A DNA stretch of 64,000 nucleotides, taken from Acholoe squamosa (taxonomy: Eukaryota > Annelida > Polychaeta > Phyllodocida > Polynoidae). The position numbers and the translations under genes are program-made. The DNA is taken from positions 21,821,182 through 21,885,181 of the forward strand of contig OX439037.1 in assembly GCA_949317995.1 (NCBI GenBank), in the 5' to 3' direction. The notes beneath the pieces are model-generated. The model was given only the letters and a program-made list of their open reading frames with translations, was not told the DNA's origin and did not search any database. Positions 35,701 to 47,103 of this stretch are shown one piece after another (position 1 is the stretch's first letter; each line of letters begins with the position of its first letter).

Positions 35701-38528
35701 TTGTTTTCTAAACATACAATCTTACTTCAAATTCTTTTTCTTTATTGCTCATTCTTGTAAGAATCTGTATTACAATCTAGATTTGGAAAATGGGACATAC
35801 TTATGTTGGTATGAACTCGACTGGTACTCATCTTAATGAATCCTTGATACTTACCTTTCAGGAGTTGGTAAGGCCATGTTATTATAATAACTTGGATTAC
35901 GGGATTTTTGAGCTGGAATCTTGGGCGGCCAGAGGTAAGAAAATAAAAAGAAGTTTGATTTTCAGACCAAAAAATTCCAGCGGTCAAAGGCAAAAAAAAA
36001 TGCACTTTTCTGGCTCAAAGCCGCCTCTTGGCAATAAAAAATACTTTTTGGGGAAGTAAATGTAGGGAGGGTCGAGAATTGTTGGGTGTTGGCACATTTC
36101 CATGTACATTTTTTTATACCTTTTTACCAAATAATTTTTTTTTTCTATTTTGCCAAAAATCCCAGTGGCGGGTCTGTAATCCAGGTTATTATAATTAAAA
36201 GGCCTAAGGCCTAAAAAAAGTTGTGTTTGCAGTTACCCGACCGACCCTAGGAAAACAGGCAAAAAAACACTTTTTTTTTTATTATTTGAAGAATTTTGTC
36301 TCTTTTTTTTCATATTTCAAAGAAATTTTTCATCTATGTCCCCTATACTTTTCGTATTCTTCCCTCTCTCACAGTTGTCATTTTTCCCATTCCATTATTT
36401 TACAATAAAATCAAAGAATTTGATAATCCATTGATATGTGCCCTAACATTTCCTATGTAAATGTAAAAAAAAAAATCCCGACCTACCGACCCTACCTTTT
36501 CAAGTCATGTTACTGGAAACAAACCTACATTTTTTTGGCCTAAATTGGTGAGGGCATAAGGCTGATGCCTTACCACTGGGAAATGGTAACTGACAATCTG
36601 AATGGACAAGTGACAGCTACAAATTGCAACTGGTGAACTTGATGTGCCAATTGCCAACTGCAACGAGCAACTGGTAATTGGTATTGTTTTAAAGTCGTTG
36701 TTTGCAGACCTGTTGCCACTTTGGTTTTCCAGGAGGTCATTTCTTAAGGTACTAAGACTACACTCAGCTACTATGATTTTAAAGCCTAAATTTAATGCCA
36801 GTGATCGTGGCCAACGCCCTACCACTGATTTGCACGATTAGCACTTATGCTGTAAGTGCTAATCAAAATTTAGTGGGGCAGTCGTAGTGCTGCAAGTGTA
36901 ACGTATCCCCTACCACAAGGCTATAATGTCACTAAGTTAATGGTCCCAACTACGATTTGAAGATGAGCAGGACTCCGTAGTGTATTAAGAAATGGTCTCT
37001 ATGTGCAATTTAGAATTTGTCATTTGCCACTTATGCATGGAAAGTGGGTGCAACACTTTTCCTACCCCTAGAACATTAGCAAGATACCACAGTGACTGTT
37101 CGTCCTTCCCTACATCAACCCTTTGTCACTCTGGTCTGGTGCTCCATACAATTCATATATTTGACAAACCAAGTTTGAGACAAAAAAATATAAAATCCTC
37201 ATGGCATTTGATCATAATTTTCGACGGCAGAGGCGAACCATGGTGATAGTTCCAAGTTTGCAGTTTCTCACTAGATGTCAGGTCTGCACATGTACTCCCA
37301 TGTGCCCCAGCCTCAATCTTCGAGTTCCAAATTCTGTCACAGTGGAAGGTATCATGGTAAGTTTTGGTTTTCGAGCTTCAGACAGTCTACTTGTGAATTG
37401 ATTACTCTTAACAATATAATTGAACTGTCTTTAGTAAACATGTCCTACCAATTTACCCATTTCTAACACGACCTATTTACACCTTGTGTGCACCACATAT
37501 TGCGACTTGGCAAATAAAAGAGCTGGAACTAGAATGATCTTATGATTTGGTCTATCTATTATGGATTATCCCTCAGGTAAATGAAACTGTGTCTAACTGA
37601 CGTTGGAAATATTCTAAGTTATTACATTTAAGTCGTCCATTATGCATTGATACATGGATCTTTATCTACTAGTAATCTCTGTCCTAGCCTACCACATGGA
37701 CCCCCTCTATGTTTTTAATCACTGATAGATCTCCTATACAATCCCATTACTCACCTAATGCTAGTTATCAGTGCTCCACGTGTACACAATATAGCCACAG
37801 ACTATCTACCTAGACTGGCTGCAGTCCCCTCCACCTGTGTATTAACTTCACCATAACAGGCAGGGTAGGGATACTCTTACTTCCTCATTTATTATATTAC
37901 ATCTTAATGAATTATATTTTCTGACATTATATCATAGTAATTCTAATATACAGTGATATAATCAGAGACTTAAGCAAGTCTACTATCTATACCTACAATC
38001 AGCCTTTGGTAATAAGCACACTCCACAATCCTGGCAACGGGTCCGAGGAATCCGAGACCCCAAATCCTAGTTTTCTACTTACTTACTAATAGAAACAACT
38101 AGATTTAGGGGTCCATATTGTCCCCAGGGAGGCCGCTCCATATCTTTTCTATATATAGTTTCTATATGCAAACTAATCAAAGGGCCATAACTCGATGATT
38201 TAGCACCCTTTTCGAGGGAAAAAAGCTCAATAACATACTCTAATCAAGGGAGACTCCTCAGAAACAAAGAACCCCCTAATCCTATGCCTAACACTACGGT
38301 AAGTTATATGGAGATGATAATAAATCTGCACTTCTGGACAAGACAAATTATGATCGTGAATAACAACTCAATCTTTAGTGTAAAAATCTACACCTTTCCC
38401 TTCAAAATTCCCTAAAACCGAGGGCCCTATGTCTATGGCCCAAAAACAGCCCTTTCCCTTGAAATCATGTTCCAACATGGTATCCAAAATATATATAGGA
38501 GTGCCACCCCGGGATATAACCCCTTAAT
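32720..38528. other. Intergenic, no gene identified
   Basis: It holds copy B of the TAGGCC family (36207-36542) and a 31-bp near-identical repeat at 34942-34972 and 37075-37105. No coding region is supported. Confidence 0.45.
36207..36542. mobile_element. Copy B of the TAGGCC(T)AAAAAAA element family
   Basis: The left end GGCCTAAAAAAAGTTGTG and the right end ATTTTTTTGGCCTAA are inverted relative to each other. The inner parts read ACCCGACCGACCCTAG and CCCGACCTACCGACCCTA. Poly-A/poly-T tracts separate the conserved blocks. Compare 9168-9422 and 59344-59737. Confidence 0.6.
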
Positions 38529-40000
38529 CACAGTGAGGACACGTACTAGGGTAACTGCAGTTACCTGATCCAACATGGCAGATATTTTCTGTTCTATAGT
38601 GAAATAAAAGGGGAAAATACACCACATTCATGTGGATTTGTATGTTCCAGAGTTATATATACCTCTTGCTCATAGAATTCCAGATAGTCTGAACTAATAA
38701 ATGTAGGCTGACATGGCCCTAGAACAGCAGTAAATAGTGCTGTGAGATTTGGGTGTACTAGGGTAACTAAGTTGGTCAACAATAACAAGTACTATGGTAA
38801 TTATAACAGGGGTACTAGGGTAACTTTACTCTAGTAAAAGGGATATAAACAACTCAGATCACTAAGAAAAGGGTAGTTAGGCCAAATCCATGATGTTAAT
38901 GATATATTAATAGTATCTGACAATAAGAACTACAGAATCAAAAGACAATGGCCATAAATGAGGAAAGAAGTTCATCATAGGGACCATGTGTCAGGTATTA
39001 GGGTAACTACAAAGTACTGGGATGGTGTTCCATGTACTAGGGTAACTACAACCCTCTGATATACATACATGTCACCTAGAAAGTACAAGTACCTGTAATA
39101 TAAATTATAATTGCTCTAGACCTCTAAATTCAACATGCCAGGTGACATGGCCATTTCCTAAATTCAACATGGGACACAAGCATACAAGTGACATGTGACA
39201 CAAAGTTTTCATTCTCTAGGGCGCACAATCCTAAACCACATCTTAAACTACTGGTATCCCAGCATGCCTTGTCTCTTGAAGATGGGGATAGCTACCTGTT
39301 ATAACAGTGTGAGCCTTGAAAGACAATCGGATTAGTTAGATTCAGCCCTAATATTTTTCTAGCCTAGAATTTGCAACAAAACAATCTAATAAATTATCAT
39401 CGAAAAGATGGGCTAATCTAAAATTTAGGCCACTTTCGGCAGGGGGAGGCCACACTCATGCAGAAATCCATGACCCCCACCCACCCCTCCCTCTTTATAG
39501 ATAATGACCACTCCCTTACCATGACCCCTAGTTTAAGGACAATGGTTTTCCACTGGCAGAAAATTTGTGAATGAGCTTGAATCTGTAGGAATTCTAACCC
39601 ATCAAGGGGGCATTCAAATATATCCTTCTACCCTTAGCAAATCTGTAACTGAAAAGCCTCCATGATAACTCTACATCAGGAAGGGATGTGAACACATGCA
39701 CCTTGCAGCCCCTAAGGGGAGGGGGCAAAAAACTTTTCCATGCCAACTGAATAGACAGGATAAAGAATCAGTTACCCTAGTACATTTCATAACACAGGAA
39801 ATCAGTTTCCCTAGTACTACACCATTAGTTACCCTAGTACCAAAATATCAATTGTTGGCTTGTCTCCATGGGTATCCATGCCTTAACTACCATCATGCAA
39901 TATATCATCAAATACCACAGGACAATAACAGGGTAAATAAATACAATCTGCCATGTTGGATCGGATAACTGCAGTTACCCTAGTACCTGTCCTCACGGTG
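38529..40000. mobile_element. 1.47-kb non-autonomous element with CACAGTG ends and repeated GTACTAGGGTAAC motifs
   Basis: About 55 bp at each end are inverted copies: CACAGTGAGGACA, then GTACTAGGGTAAC, CTGCAGTTA and ATCCAACATGGCAGAT. The right heptamer is CACCGTG. CTTAAT flanks both sides (38523-38528 and 40001-40006). GTACTAGGGTAAC or a one-base variant occurs at 38543, 38755, 38812, 38995 and 39034 in forward sense. In reverse sense it occurs at 39771, 39805, 39828 and 39974, so every copy points inward from the nearer end. No ORF codes for a transposase. Subterminal repeat arrays of this kind are usually transposase-binding sites. Confidence 0.85.
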
Positions 40001-40324
40001 CTTAATAGACTGATGTATGGTGACTCCAAGTCTGCATGATACACTGTAGTGCAGTGCTATCGTGCTGACGTCATTGCATTAAGCATCATATCAAACCTTC
40101 AGGACCCAACCCCGGGTCTCATCCCATAGGGCCAGTGTGATTCATGTATCTAGTCCATGCGAGTTACTCGCCAAAGAGTAAATTTATGCATAATGCTCTA
40201 TGTGATCCTTACTTAAATGGTAAATGCACACCATATTGACGTTTGTGTTGAAGTCAGACACCAATATTTCCCTACAATGAAGGCTCCTTTACACCAATCT
40301 GAGCAGGACACCATGCAGCCTTAT

Positions 40325-40817
40325 CACAGTGCAGAAGGTACTAGGGTAAATGGCAGTTACCCCATCCAACTTGAATGGTCATATGCAAACAAGTGTGGAA
40401 ATATTTCCTCATTAATGCACTAATCTACTTCATAATAATATTACAGAATCAAAGCTAGGGCATGGATAAGTGTTGAGACAAGACCAAGGCTTACTAAATT
40501 ACTTGGATTGCATAAAAATTAGCACAAACTGAAAGTTGTGTACTAGGATAACTCCTAATGACGTTACCCTAGTACTTGTTATTGTAAACAAACCGAGTCA
40601 CCCTAGTACTGACAAATCTAAAAACCTCTCTATACTACTGTTACAGACAATGTCAGGCTACAGTTATTACCGGTAGTTCAAATGATTGTGCATTTTATAC
40701 ACCACATCTGTACAACTGCACTGTGTAATCTCCCCCTTTAGTTCCCTATGCTACATTATAGGATCTGCCAAGTTGGATGTGGTAACTGCCAGTTACCCTA
40801 GTACCTTCTGCACTGTG
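40325..40817. mobile_element. 493-bp relative of the 38529-40000 element, CACAGTG ends with 5-bp duplication
   Basis: Both ends read CACAGTGCAGAAG followed by GTACTAGGGTAA and later ATCCAACTTG, in inverted orientation. The direct repeat CTTAT flanks it exactly (40320-40324 and 40818-40822). Motif copies lie at 40338 and 40540 (forward) and 40563, 40597 and 40792 (reverse). A perfect CACAGTG heptamer with a 5-bp duplication is the hallmark of Transib/RAG-like transposition. No transposase is encoded, so the class is inferred from the ends only. Confidence 0.85.
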
Positions 40818-42138
40818 CTTATTGCCTCCTTCATGGTCCAAAGGTTAAATATAATGGTCATATAATACTATTCAGTAGGCGACGTAGCTCATATTGGAGA
40901 CTCTGGAATTGATATAGCTCATAGAATAAAACAATACATTGAACATAAGCTGCGCCTTAGTATAGACTCGCTTGGCACTTGTTTGGAGTTGAATAAACCT
41001 TTGGAATGTAACTACAATGTCCGGGCTACAATGGTATTGTTGGTTGATTTATGTAGACTGTTTGATCGACTAGTTAGGTCTATGCCAAAATATGATTGAT
41101 AACTTTTCGATTTGCTCTAGGTGTGCTCTATAGATTAGTCACTGTTATGTATAATGTTGAATCACACATAGAATGGCTGGTCAGGGTAGCTAGGATAGGC
41201 CTAAGGGGATTGGTTAATGTCAGGTTTAGTGCCAATCGGGAATGATCCCTTGATAAAAGGCTGTACGACTAAAAGGCATTGTGCACATATCTTCTCAGAT
41301 TATATCAGCTGAAACCTGGGATTAACCCAGGATAGAGCGTCATGCTACTGGGTTTTGGTATGGAGGGTCAGTTGATATCAAGTTGGAAATAATCATAAGG
41401 TAAAAAAGATAGCCCAGTTTGGTCAATTTTGCAGTTATAGGCCTATTTCATCTAGATTAATAGGTTTTGAAAGGTTTAATGAGATATGAAAAAGAAATTA
41501 CATATATAGCCAGTATTGAACGAGCATGATGAGCATTTGGCATATGGCTCGAGAGCCATATGGCCTTTAATGGCTTTATAAGGCCATATGCCTCTCAAGC
41601 CATATGCCAAATACAATTCATGTGAGTTCAATACAATATTTATTACACGATCAGAAGACATTATTTTACCTATTCCACTTCATTTTGATGTCGGGCTTCC
41701 CTAGCCCACTTAAAAGGGTCTATTTCTCCTCTTTCCTATCCCCTCAGGATGTGTGTGGTGCACATATGCGCGGGCACTGACACATTCCTCTGTGAAATTG
41801 TGTAATGCAGTTCTCGCCATGAATATGACCTCAGCTGTCGAAATGGCGGTAAACATCTATTACTCACTCACTCACTCATTTTGATGTTGTAATGGCCATT
41901 TTGATCTTAAATTAGCAATATTTTTATGTTAGATCGGCAAAAATTGTTTGTTTACACCGCCATTGCCCTGTTATGTCATCAGGAACATGCTGCGTTCTGA
42001 TTGTTCAATGCAAATGGAGTGGGCATGGCCTATTCAAATTGCTGGTTTCCTATTGGATTAGAGCTCAGAAAAGCATACCAGACGATTGTTTGGTATGCTC
42101 TGGCATACCAGACGATCATACAAATAAGCTAGGGTCTA
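40818..42138. other. Intergenic, no gene identified apart from the hairpin
   Basis: The hairpin at 41513-41634 is the only structured element seen. Confidence 0.45.
41513..41634. repeat. 122-bp hairpin with GGCATATGGC arms
   Basis: GTATTGAAC opens and GTTCAATAC closes the unit. Inside, ATTTGGCATATGGCTCGAGA with GCCATATGGCC faces GGCCATATGCCTCTCAAGCC with ATATGCCAAAT. The arms leave a loop of about 15 bp. It is probably a small fold-back element. Confidence 0.7.
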
Positions 42139-42144
42139 TTTATT
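42139..42144 (-). terminator. Candidate poly(A) signal for the 568-aa ORF
   Basis: The minus strand reads AATAAA here, about 220 bp downstream of the stop codon. It is the only clear hexamer I noticed close to the stop on this strand. Confidence 0.4.
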
Positions 42145-42365
42145 CTTATATAAAAACACAGAAAAGTCGGATTTGAAGTGCTTGTGAGTGTAATAAATCT
42201 AACATATCTTCATTTATGTATTCGTTAATTATAAATTATATCCACTTCAAAATGTTTGTGATATGGACGCAATGGAAATTGATGTATGTAAAAATATATG
42301 AACTATTTCTATATAAAACCATGAACCTATAATTATATACAAAACTCAGCTAAATATGACACACT

Positions 42366-44072
42366 TCAATCAGTAGTTTTGACAGATGCGTCATCTGAGC
42401 TGGGTAACACAACTGTTATCTTCTTCGTGTTGTCTCCTTGATATCTCTGCTCTTGAGATGGTTCCTCTGCAGCATCCCCCTCTCCCTCACCCACCTCCCC
42501 ATTCCCTACGTTAGCTCCATCGTCCGGGGACACCTCGATATCAGGGACAGTCGATTCCATATTTGTCGCCAGGTTTGGTTTGACCGATTGCTTGTTCCCG
42601 GCGGCGGTCCCCTTTTGCTGGTGACCTATCTGCAGGTTGGACACGCCGGTTACAGGCCAGTCTCCTGTAGTCTTGGTCACGTGACCTGCCCAGGTACTGG
42701 GTGCGGCCCCCAACCTGTCGCCCCCCACCAATAGGTCAAAACACCCATTCTCCTTTATCGTTCTCCGTGAAGGGCCCTGTGAGCTCTGATTTGGCTGACC
42801 GTGAGAGGTTCGGTCATGTTTACTATGGTGTAAGTCTTCAAAAGAAACACTGGGCCTCATTGCAGGTCCAGCAGCCGCACCGACCCCAGCTTGTAAGACG
42901 CGACCGGAAGCGTCCATCCGCACCTCCTGGTAGTCCTCGTCCGCGGCGTCGTCGTCTTCTTCCGCTTCCGACCCAGAGCTTGGGGGCGGCGGTACATAGG
43001 TGGTGTTCTTCTGCTTGTGGCGGATGTAGTTGAGGAGCGCGGTGGTGTCGACTTCCGGTTTGGCATTGTTGCCCACGGAGGAGGTGTAGAAGGAGTCGTT
43101 AAGGTATTTGTGGAGGACAGTTGGAGTGGACAGACCTTGTGACTCGTACCAGTCGGCACCGGAAGTGGGCTGCAGGATGAACTGCTGTTCCTGACGTCGC
43201 TCTTCCCGCTGACGTCGCTCCTTCGCACCACTCCGCCGGATGTTGTTCCCTGTCGCTTTCTCACGGCCGAGCAGTGCGGAAGTGCGGGGTGAGGTGGCGC
43301 TAGCATCAGTGCCAGCCCCCTCCCCACCTACTGCCGACCCCGCCAGACGGAGCTGCGGATCCTGCCGACTGCGCATGCGACTGCGTAGTGCGTCCTGCCG
43401 GGCCGGAAGTGTTACCTCTATGGTGGAAGGGACGATACTGGCACGGCTGTCTACAGTCATCCGTGAGTACTGGTCCCGGCAGGTGTCGCCGCTGTACGAC
43501 CCATCCTCGACGTCCTGAGTGACAAATGCGCGGCTGGCGGAGAAGAATTCTGTGCACGACCTCGTCACCGCCCCTTGTCGCTGCTGCAGCGCCGCACGTC
43601 GGCGGGCTTCCCGTTTCCGGGCCATGAATTCCACCTCCCCCGGGGTGAGCACACTAGAGCGGTACACACCCTGGCTGTTCCGCGTCCGGCGCCGTGTTAA
43701 CGCCGTCGGCGGCAGACCGTCGGCGGTGTCGCCAGATCGCGAAACTGTGTTCCGGTTCCGGCTGTGCACCTTGTGGATGAGCGGCCAGGCCTGCAGGATG
43801 TGGTCGGGGATGTCGTGGTCAAAAGGACGCGCGCTGTGCGCAGGCGCCTCAGGACCAAGGTTTACAGTGGTTGCCGGGCGTGGGGTGGGGTGAGGTCCTT
43901 CCGGCATGCCGTCCGACATGGCCTTGCCGTCCTGTGACGTTGCACCACGCTGCTGAGGTCGTAGTGATGACTTTATGGCAGGTGCGTCATGTGACATAGC
44001 CATACGTTTTCTAGCACCAGGGCTGAGTGCAGACGGGGGTTTATATACCATATAGCTCGTCATGGTGAACAC
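42366..44072 (-). CDS. Unrecognised 568-aa protein, intron-less, GC-rich, mostly disordered
   Basis: I do not recognise the family. The ORF begins MFTMTSYMVYKPP at 44072 and ends VKTTD before TGA at 42366. Its DNA is clearly richer in G+C and CpG than the surroundings, and an open frame of this length is not expected by chance. The sequence is low in hydrophobic residues and has no signal peptide or membrane segment. A basic stretch, ARKREARRRAALQQRQ, lies around residues 150-165 and a charged one, AKERRQREERRQEQQ, around 282-297. A short possibly folded piece, GADWYESQGLSTPTVLHKYL, follows at about 305. A proline run and acidic block (SGSEAEEDDDAADED) sit around 362-385. The C-terminal 100 residues are Gly/Glu/Asp/Ser-rich. 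Three CRE-like sites lie 76-128 bp upstream. It may be a nuclear or cytoskeletal scaffold; function is not known. Confidence 0.75.
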   Translation of the reverse strand: MFTMTSYMVYKPPSALSPGARKRMAMSHDAPAIKSSLRPQQRGATSQDGKAMSDGMPEGPHPTPRPATTVNLGPEAPAHSARPFDHDIPDHILQAWPLIHKVHSRNRNTVSRSGDTADGLPPTALTRRRTRNSQGVYRSSVLTPGEVEFMARKREARRRAALQQRQGAVTRSCTEFFSASRAFVTQDVEDGSYSGDTCRDQYSRMTVDSRASIVPSTIEVTLPARQDALRSRMRSRQDPQLRLAGSAVGGEGAGTDASATSPRTSALLGREKATGNNIRRSGAKERRQREERRQEQQFILQPTSGADWYESQGLSTPTVLHKYLNDSFYTSSVGNNAKPEVDTTALLNYIRHKQKNTTYVPPPPSSGSEAEEDDDAADEDYQEVRMDASGRVLQAGVGAAAGPAMRPSVSFEDLHHSKHDRTSHGQPNQSSQGPSRRTIKENGCFDLLVGGDRLGAAPSTWAGHVTKTTGDWPVTGVSNLQIGHQQKGTAAGNKQSVKPNLATNMESTVPDIEVSPDDGANVGNGEVGEGEGDAAEEPSQEQRYQGDNTKKITVVLPSSDDASVKTTD

Positions 44073-44147
44073 GTTTCAATTTGGTCCAACACACATCACA
44101 AGTACACCAACTGGCAGAGTATTAATCCTTAATTGCACATTGGCACA

Positions 44148-44200
44148 TGACGTTAAAAACTCAGAGTGACGTCACAAGCCACAGTTAGGTCATGACGTAA
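44148..44200 (-). promoter_or_regulatory. Cluster of three CRE/ATF-like sites upstream of the 568-aa ORF
   Basis: TGACGTTA (44148-44155), a perfect TGACGTCA (44167-44174) and TGACGTAA (44193-44200) lie within 53 bp, starting 76 bp upstream of the ATG. CREB/ATF sites close to a start site are a common core-promoter feature. Binding is inferred from sequence only. Confidence 0.45.
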
Positions 44201-46149
44201 CGGTGTGACACATGGTCTTTAAACTTGTCAAACAGGCTGTGATTGAAGGCTAACATTTGCTGACCTGATCCTTTACAGTGATCCAAATTCCCTAGCTGGG
44301 GATCATGCCTGCTAGTCTGTCATTGACCCTACTTGTCCACACCCTACTTTGCAAATTGGTAATCCAGGAGTAATTCAACAAATGCCTGGCTGCACCAATC
44401 TCAGGGCCAATCTTTGCTTAACCTACAATATGCAATTGGAGATTTTATGACCATTAAATGGTCCATTAAATGGTCTATGAATTCTATAGACTTTGGTTTA
44501 CAGACCAACCAGTGAGCACGTCCTTAGTGATAGCTCCCAACAGGAAGTGTGTTCTTTTCCAGGTGCACTATGGGTTGAATTCCAGAGTTGGTGGGTAACG
44601 TGGTCGCCTGACATCAAACATTAAGATGGATCATTTCAAACACTCCTTCACTTCTGAGAAGCTCCAGGCCCTCCTATGAAAAACCTGTAAAAGAAAATTT
44701 AACAAGGTGTCAGGGAGTACATGTATGGATGATAACCTTTATGGTAATAAAAAGCAATATGTCTGAACATCAATCATGTCAATTATAGGCATGCTTAATA
44801 TGTCTATGATTTTGGAAACAGCGGAACTACGTGTACATACATCTGTATACTGTGCTGAAGAATTGGCACAAGATTAGCAAGGATCTTGTCATGCGATTAA
44901 TGAACCAATGGGGCTTTGCCTGTATTTGTAAGGCACGATTAGACCAGCACTAAGACTCATACACAAAAACCGATGAATCACCAGCTAATGCAATATAACT
45001 TGACAGAATCACCAGCTAATGTAATATAACTTGACAGAACACCTTTTGCTCTTTAGAGGCCACTTGGTGCCCCAAATGTATAATGATACATGTACATGGT
45101 TCTATTTATGATGCAGCAATGCAGTTCTGGAGAGTTTACTTGCCATTGCTGCATACTTGTCTCAACCTAGAATGTCTCAATCCTCATAGGGCCTGTGTGG
45201 CACATGCATACAACTGGGCATAAAAAGAACCAAAGCACCATATAATCCATAAAGCCTTAAAGGGTTAACTACTATCAGGTACCTGTGAAAAGCTGCTCCT
45301 ACAAAGAGACCCACCATTCACATGTATAGTGTGATGTTTGGTGAACCAGGGCCCCTCCAGGGGGATCACATTACCGTATTGTGGCTGAATTACCATGGAC
45401 AAAGACCACAGCACTTACAACATGGACTGCTACATGGAGAGGTGTCCATGTGTAGGGTCAATATAAGCTTATCTCCAAAGTAAATCTTGGTGCTGGTGGA
45501 GTGCATGTAGAACTCCATGCACAAAGGGATGTGGCTGTAACAGCCTGGTCAGTTCTTACAGATTAATACAGGGATCGACCTTATTCCTTTAATTAATGCT
45601 TTTCAATTTAGCCCTAATCCACCTTATTTACTATAGGTTGATTTTTCTATCAGGTGAAAGTTCCCCTTAAAATGGGGGAAAATGACCCTGGTTTTTAAGA
45701 TACCAGAATGAGATCAGGAAGTCATTTTTTAACACATTACGATCGCTAACAGCCCTACGACTTTCCAATGCTATTCCAGTGGGAACCTTGGTGCGACTTG
45801 AAGGCCGTTGTCTGTTAAGAAAAACCTCCGGTGCTATATGATACGAGTTTGATCTTGCAATACTTAGGTTTGCATTGCAGTATCTGGAAATTGAGTCCGG
45901 GGCATGTAATATACATATTATAAGAAGTAAAGGGAGGTATTGGCACCAGATCTATAACCCTATATATAGAAGAATATCCGATGACAAACAGAGGGTATGC
46001 ACACATGGATGATTGAACATGTTATATTACATTGCTATGTGTCAAAGGTTTCAAAGACGGTAGCATCAAAATGAAATAACTATAGTAAGAGAATGCTTCT
46101 ACTAAAGCACATAAATGTGCCATCAAAAATAAAACATACATTGCTTTTA
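44201..46149. other. 5' flank of the 568-aa ORF, no other gene
   Basis: ATTAAATGGTC is repeated at about 44455-44475. A direct repeat, GAATCACCAGCTAATG, lies at about 44974 and 45006. A CCTTAAAGGGTTAA module lies at about 45252. Confidence 0.45.
44684..44700 (-). other. Possible 3' splice site upstream of the 568-aa ORF
   Basis: On the minus strand AAATTTTCTTTTACAG precedes 44684, a good acceptor. It could begin an exon carrying a 5' UTR of about 600 nt. It competes with the idea that transcription starts near the CRE cluster. Confidence 0.25.
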
Positions 46150-47100
46150 CAGTTTCTTTGAAAGACATACTAAACGTTCATGGCTTCTACTCAATGATTG
46201 CTTCAACATGTCATTCCTTCCGTTTTGGTTTCAACCAAGTTATAGTCATAACCCTTCATTTGTGCCTTAGAAATAAGTTATGTCATTATTCAAGGATACA
46301 TCATACCCAGGTGAAAATTGTCCTGTCATGGAGTCAACTGTGGCTTTAACGATGGTTTCACCAAGATGCATATCATGGCTCCAAAGAGTGTTATAAGAGG
46401 AGGCACATTATAGGCTCAATGACTTTATAATATATCAATCCATGGTGTCAAGAGTGGCTTCAAAATATGTTTCAATGTTATGTTATCAATCGTGGCTTCT
46501 GAATGTGTCCCATTGTAGTCAAGTGTGAGTGGTTTCAAAATAATATCTCATCATGTGTCACTATAAAATAATGACTTCAAAATAAACTGTGTTTCATTAC
46601 ATTACTGAATTAAGAGAGATTCTACATATACTCTGCTTTCAGTGTAATTCATAGTACATTTTTATGGCTTCGACAGTGGCTTCAAATTATTTCATGATTT
46701 CAATTGGTTCAACAATGACTCAAAGACAATCATTGTGATTCTAAATTCAGAGACGGTCAAACCATGAAGTTTTACTGATGTCTGACATTAAAATCACCTC
46801 ATTCAGGATATTCTAAAGTTATCATAATGTTGGCTTCGGAAGATAGCCTACCATTACTTCAACAGTGACCTCAGAGGAGGCCGTGTTCAAGTAGGTAAAA
46901 CGTGGTCTCATAGCTATCATTTAAAAGCTGAACAGTGATTTATTAGCCATCTAGGTTAATAAATGCCCGGAGGCTCGGCAAGACGCACTGCTGCATTTTA
47001 TTCTATTAAGAGTCGACTTGCCAAAATTTTGTGCGTTAAAACGACAAAAGAACATGAACGTATGTGTTCATCAGTGGCTTCAGAAGGCATACTGTGGCTT
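46150..47100. repeat. Degenerate tandem array around a TGGCTTCAA core
   Basis: Variants of GTGGCTTCAAAATATGTTTCA recur every 30-60 bp across the stretch, for example near 46180, 46330, 46370, 46450, 46490, 46530, 46670, 46830 and 47090. Spacing and sequence are too eroded to give a unit length. This looks like an old minisatellite. Confidence 0.5.
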
Positions 47101-47103
47101 AAA

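Noticed and set aside
42438-43893. Several plus-strand frames and other minus-strand frames inside the GC-rich region
   Set aside because: They are shadows of the 568-codon minus-strand ORF; high G+C reduces stop codons in all frames.
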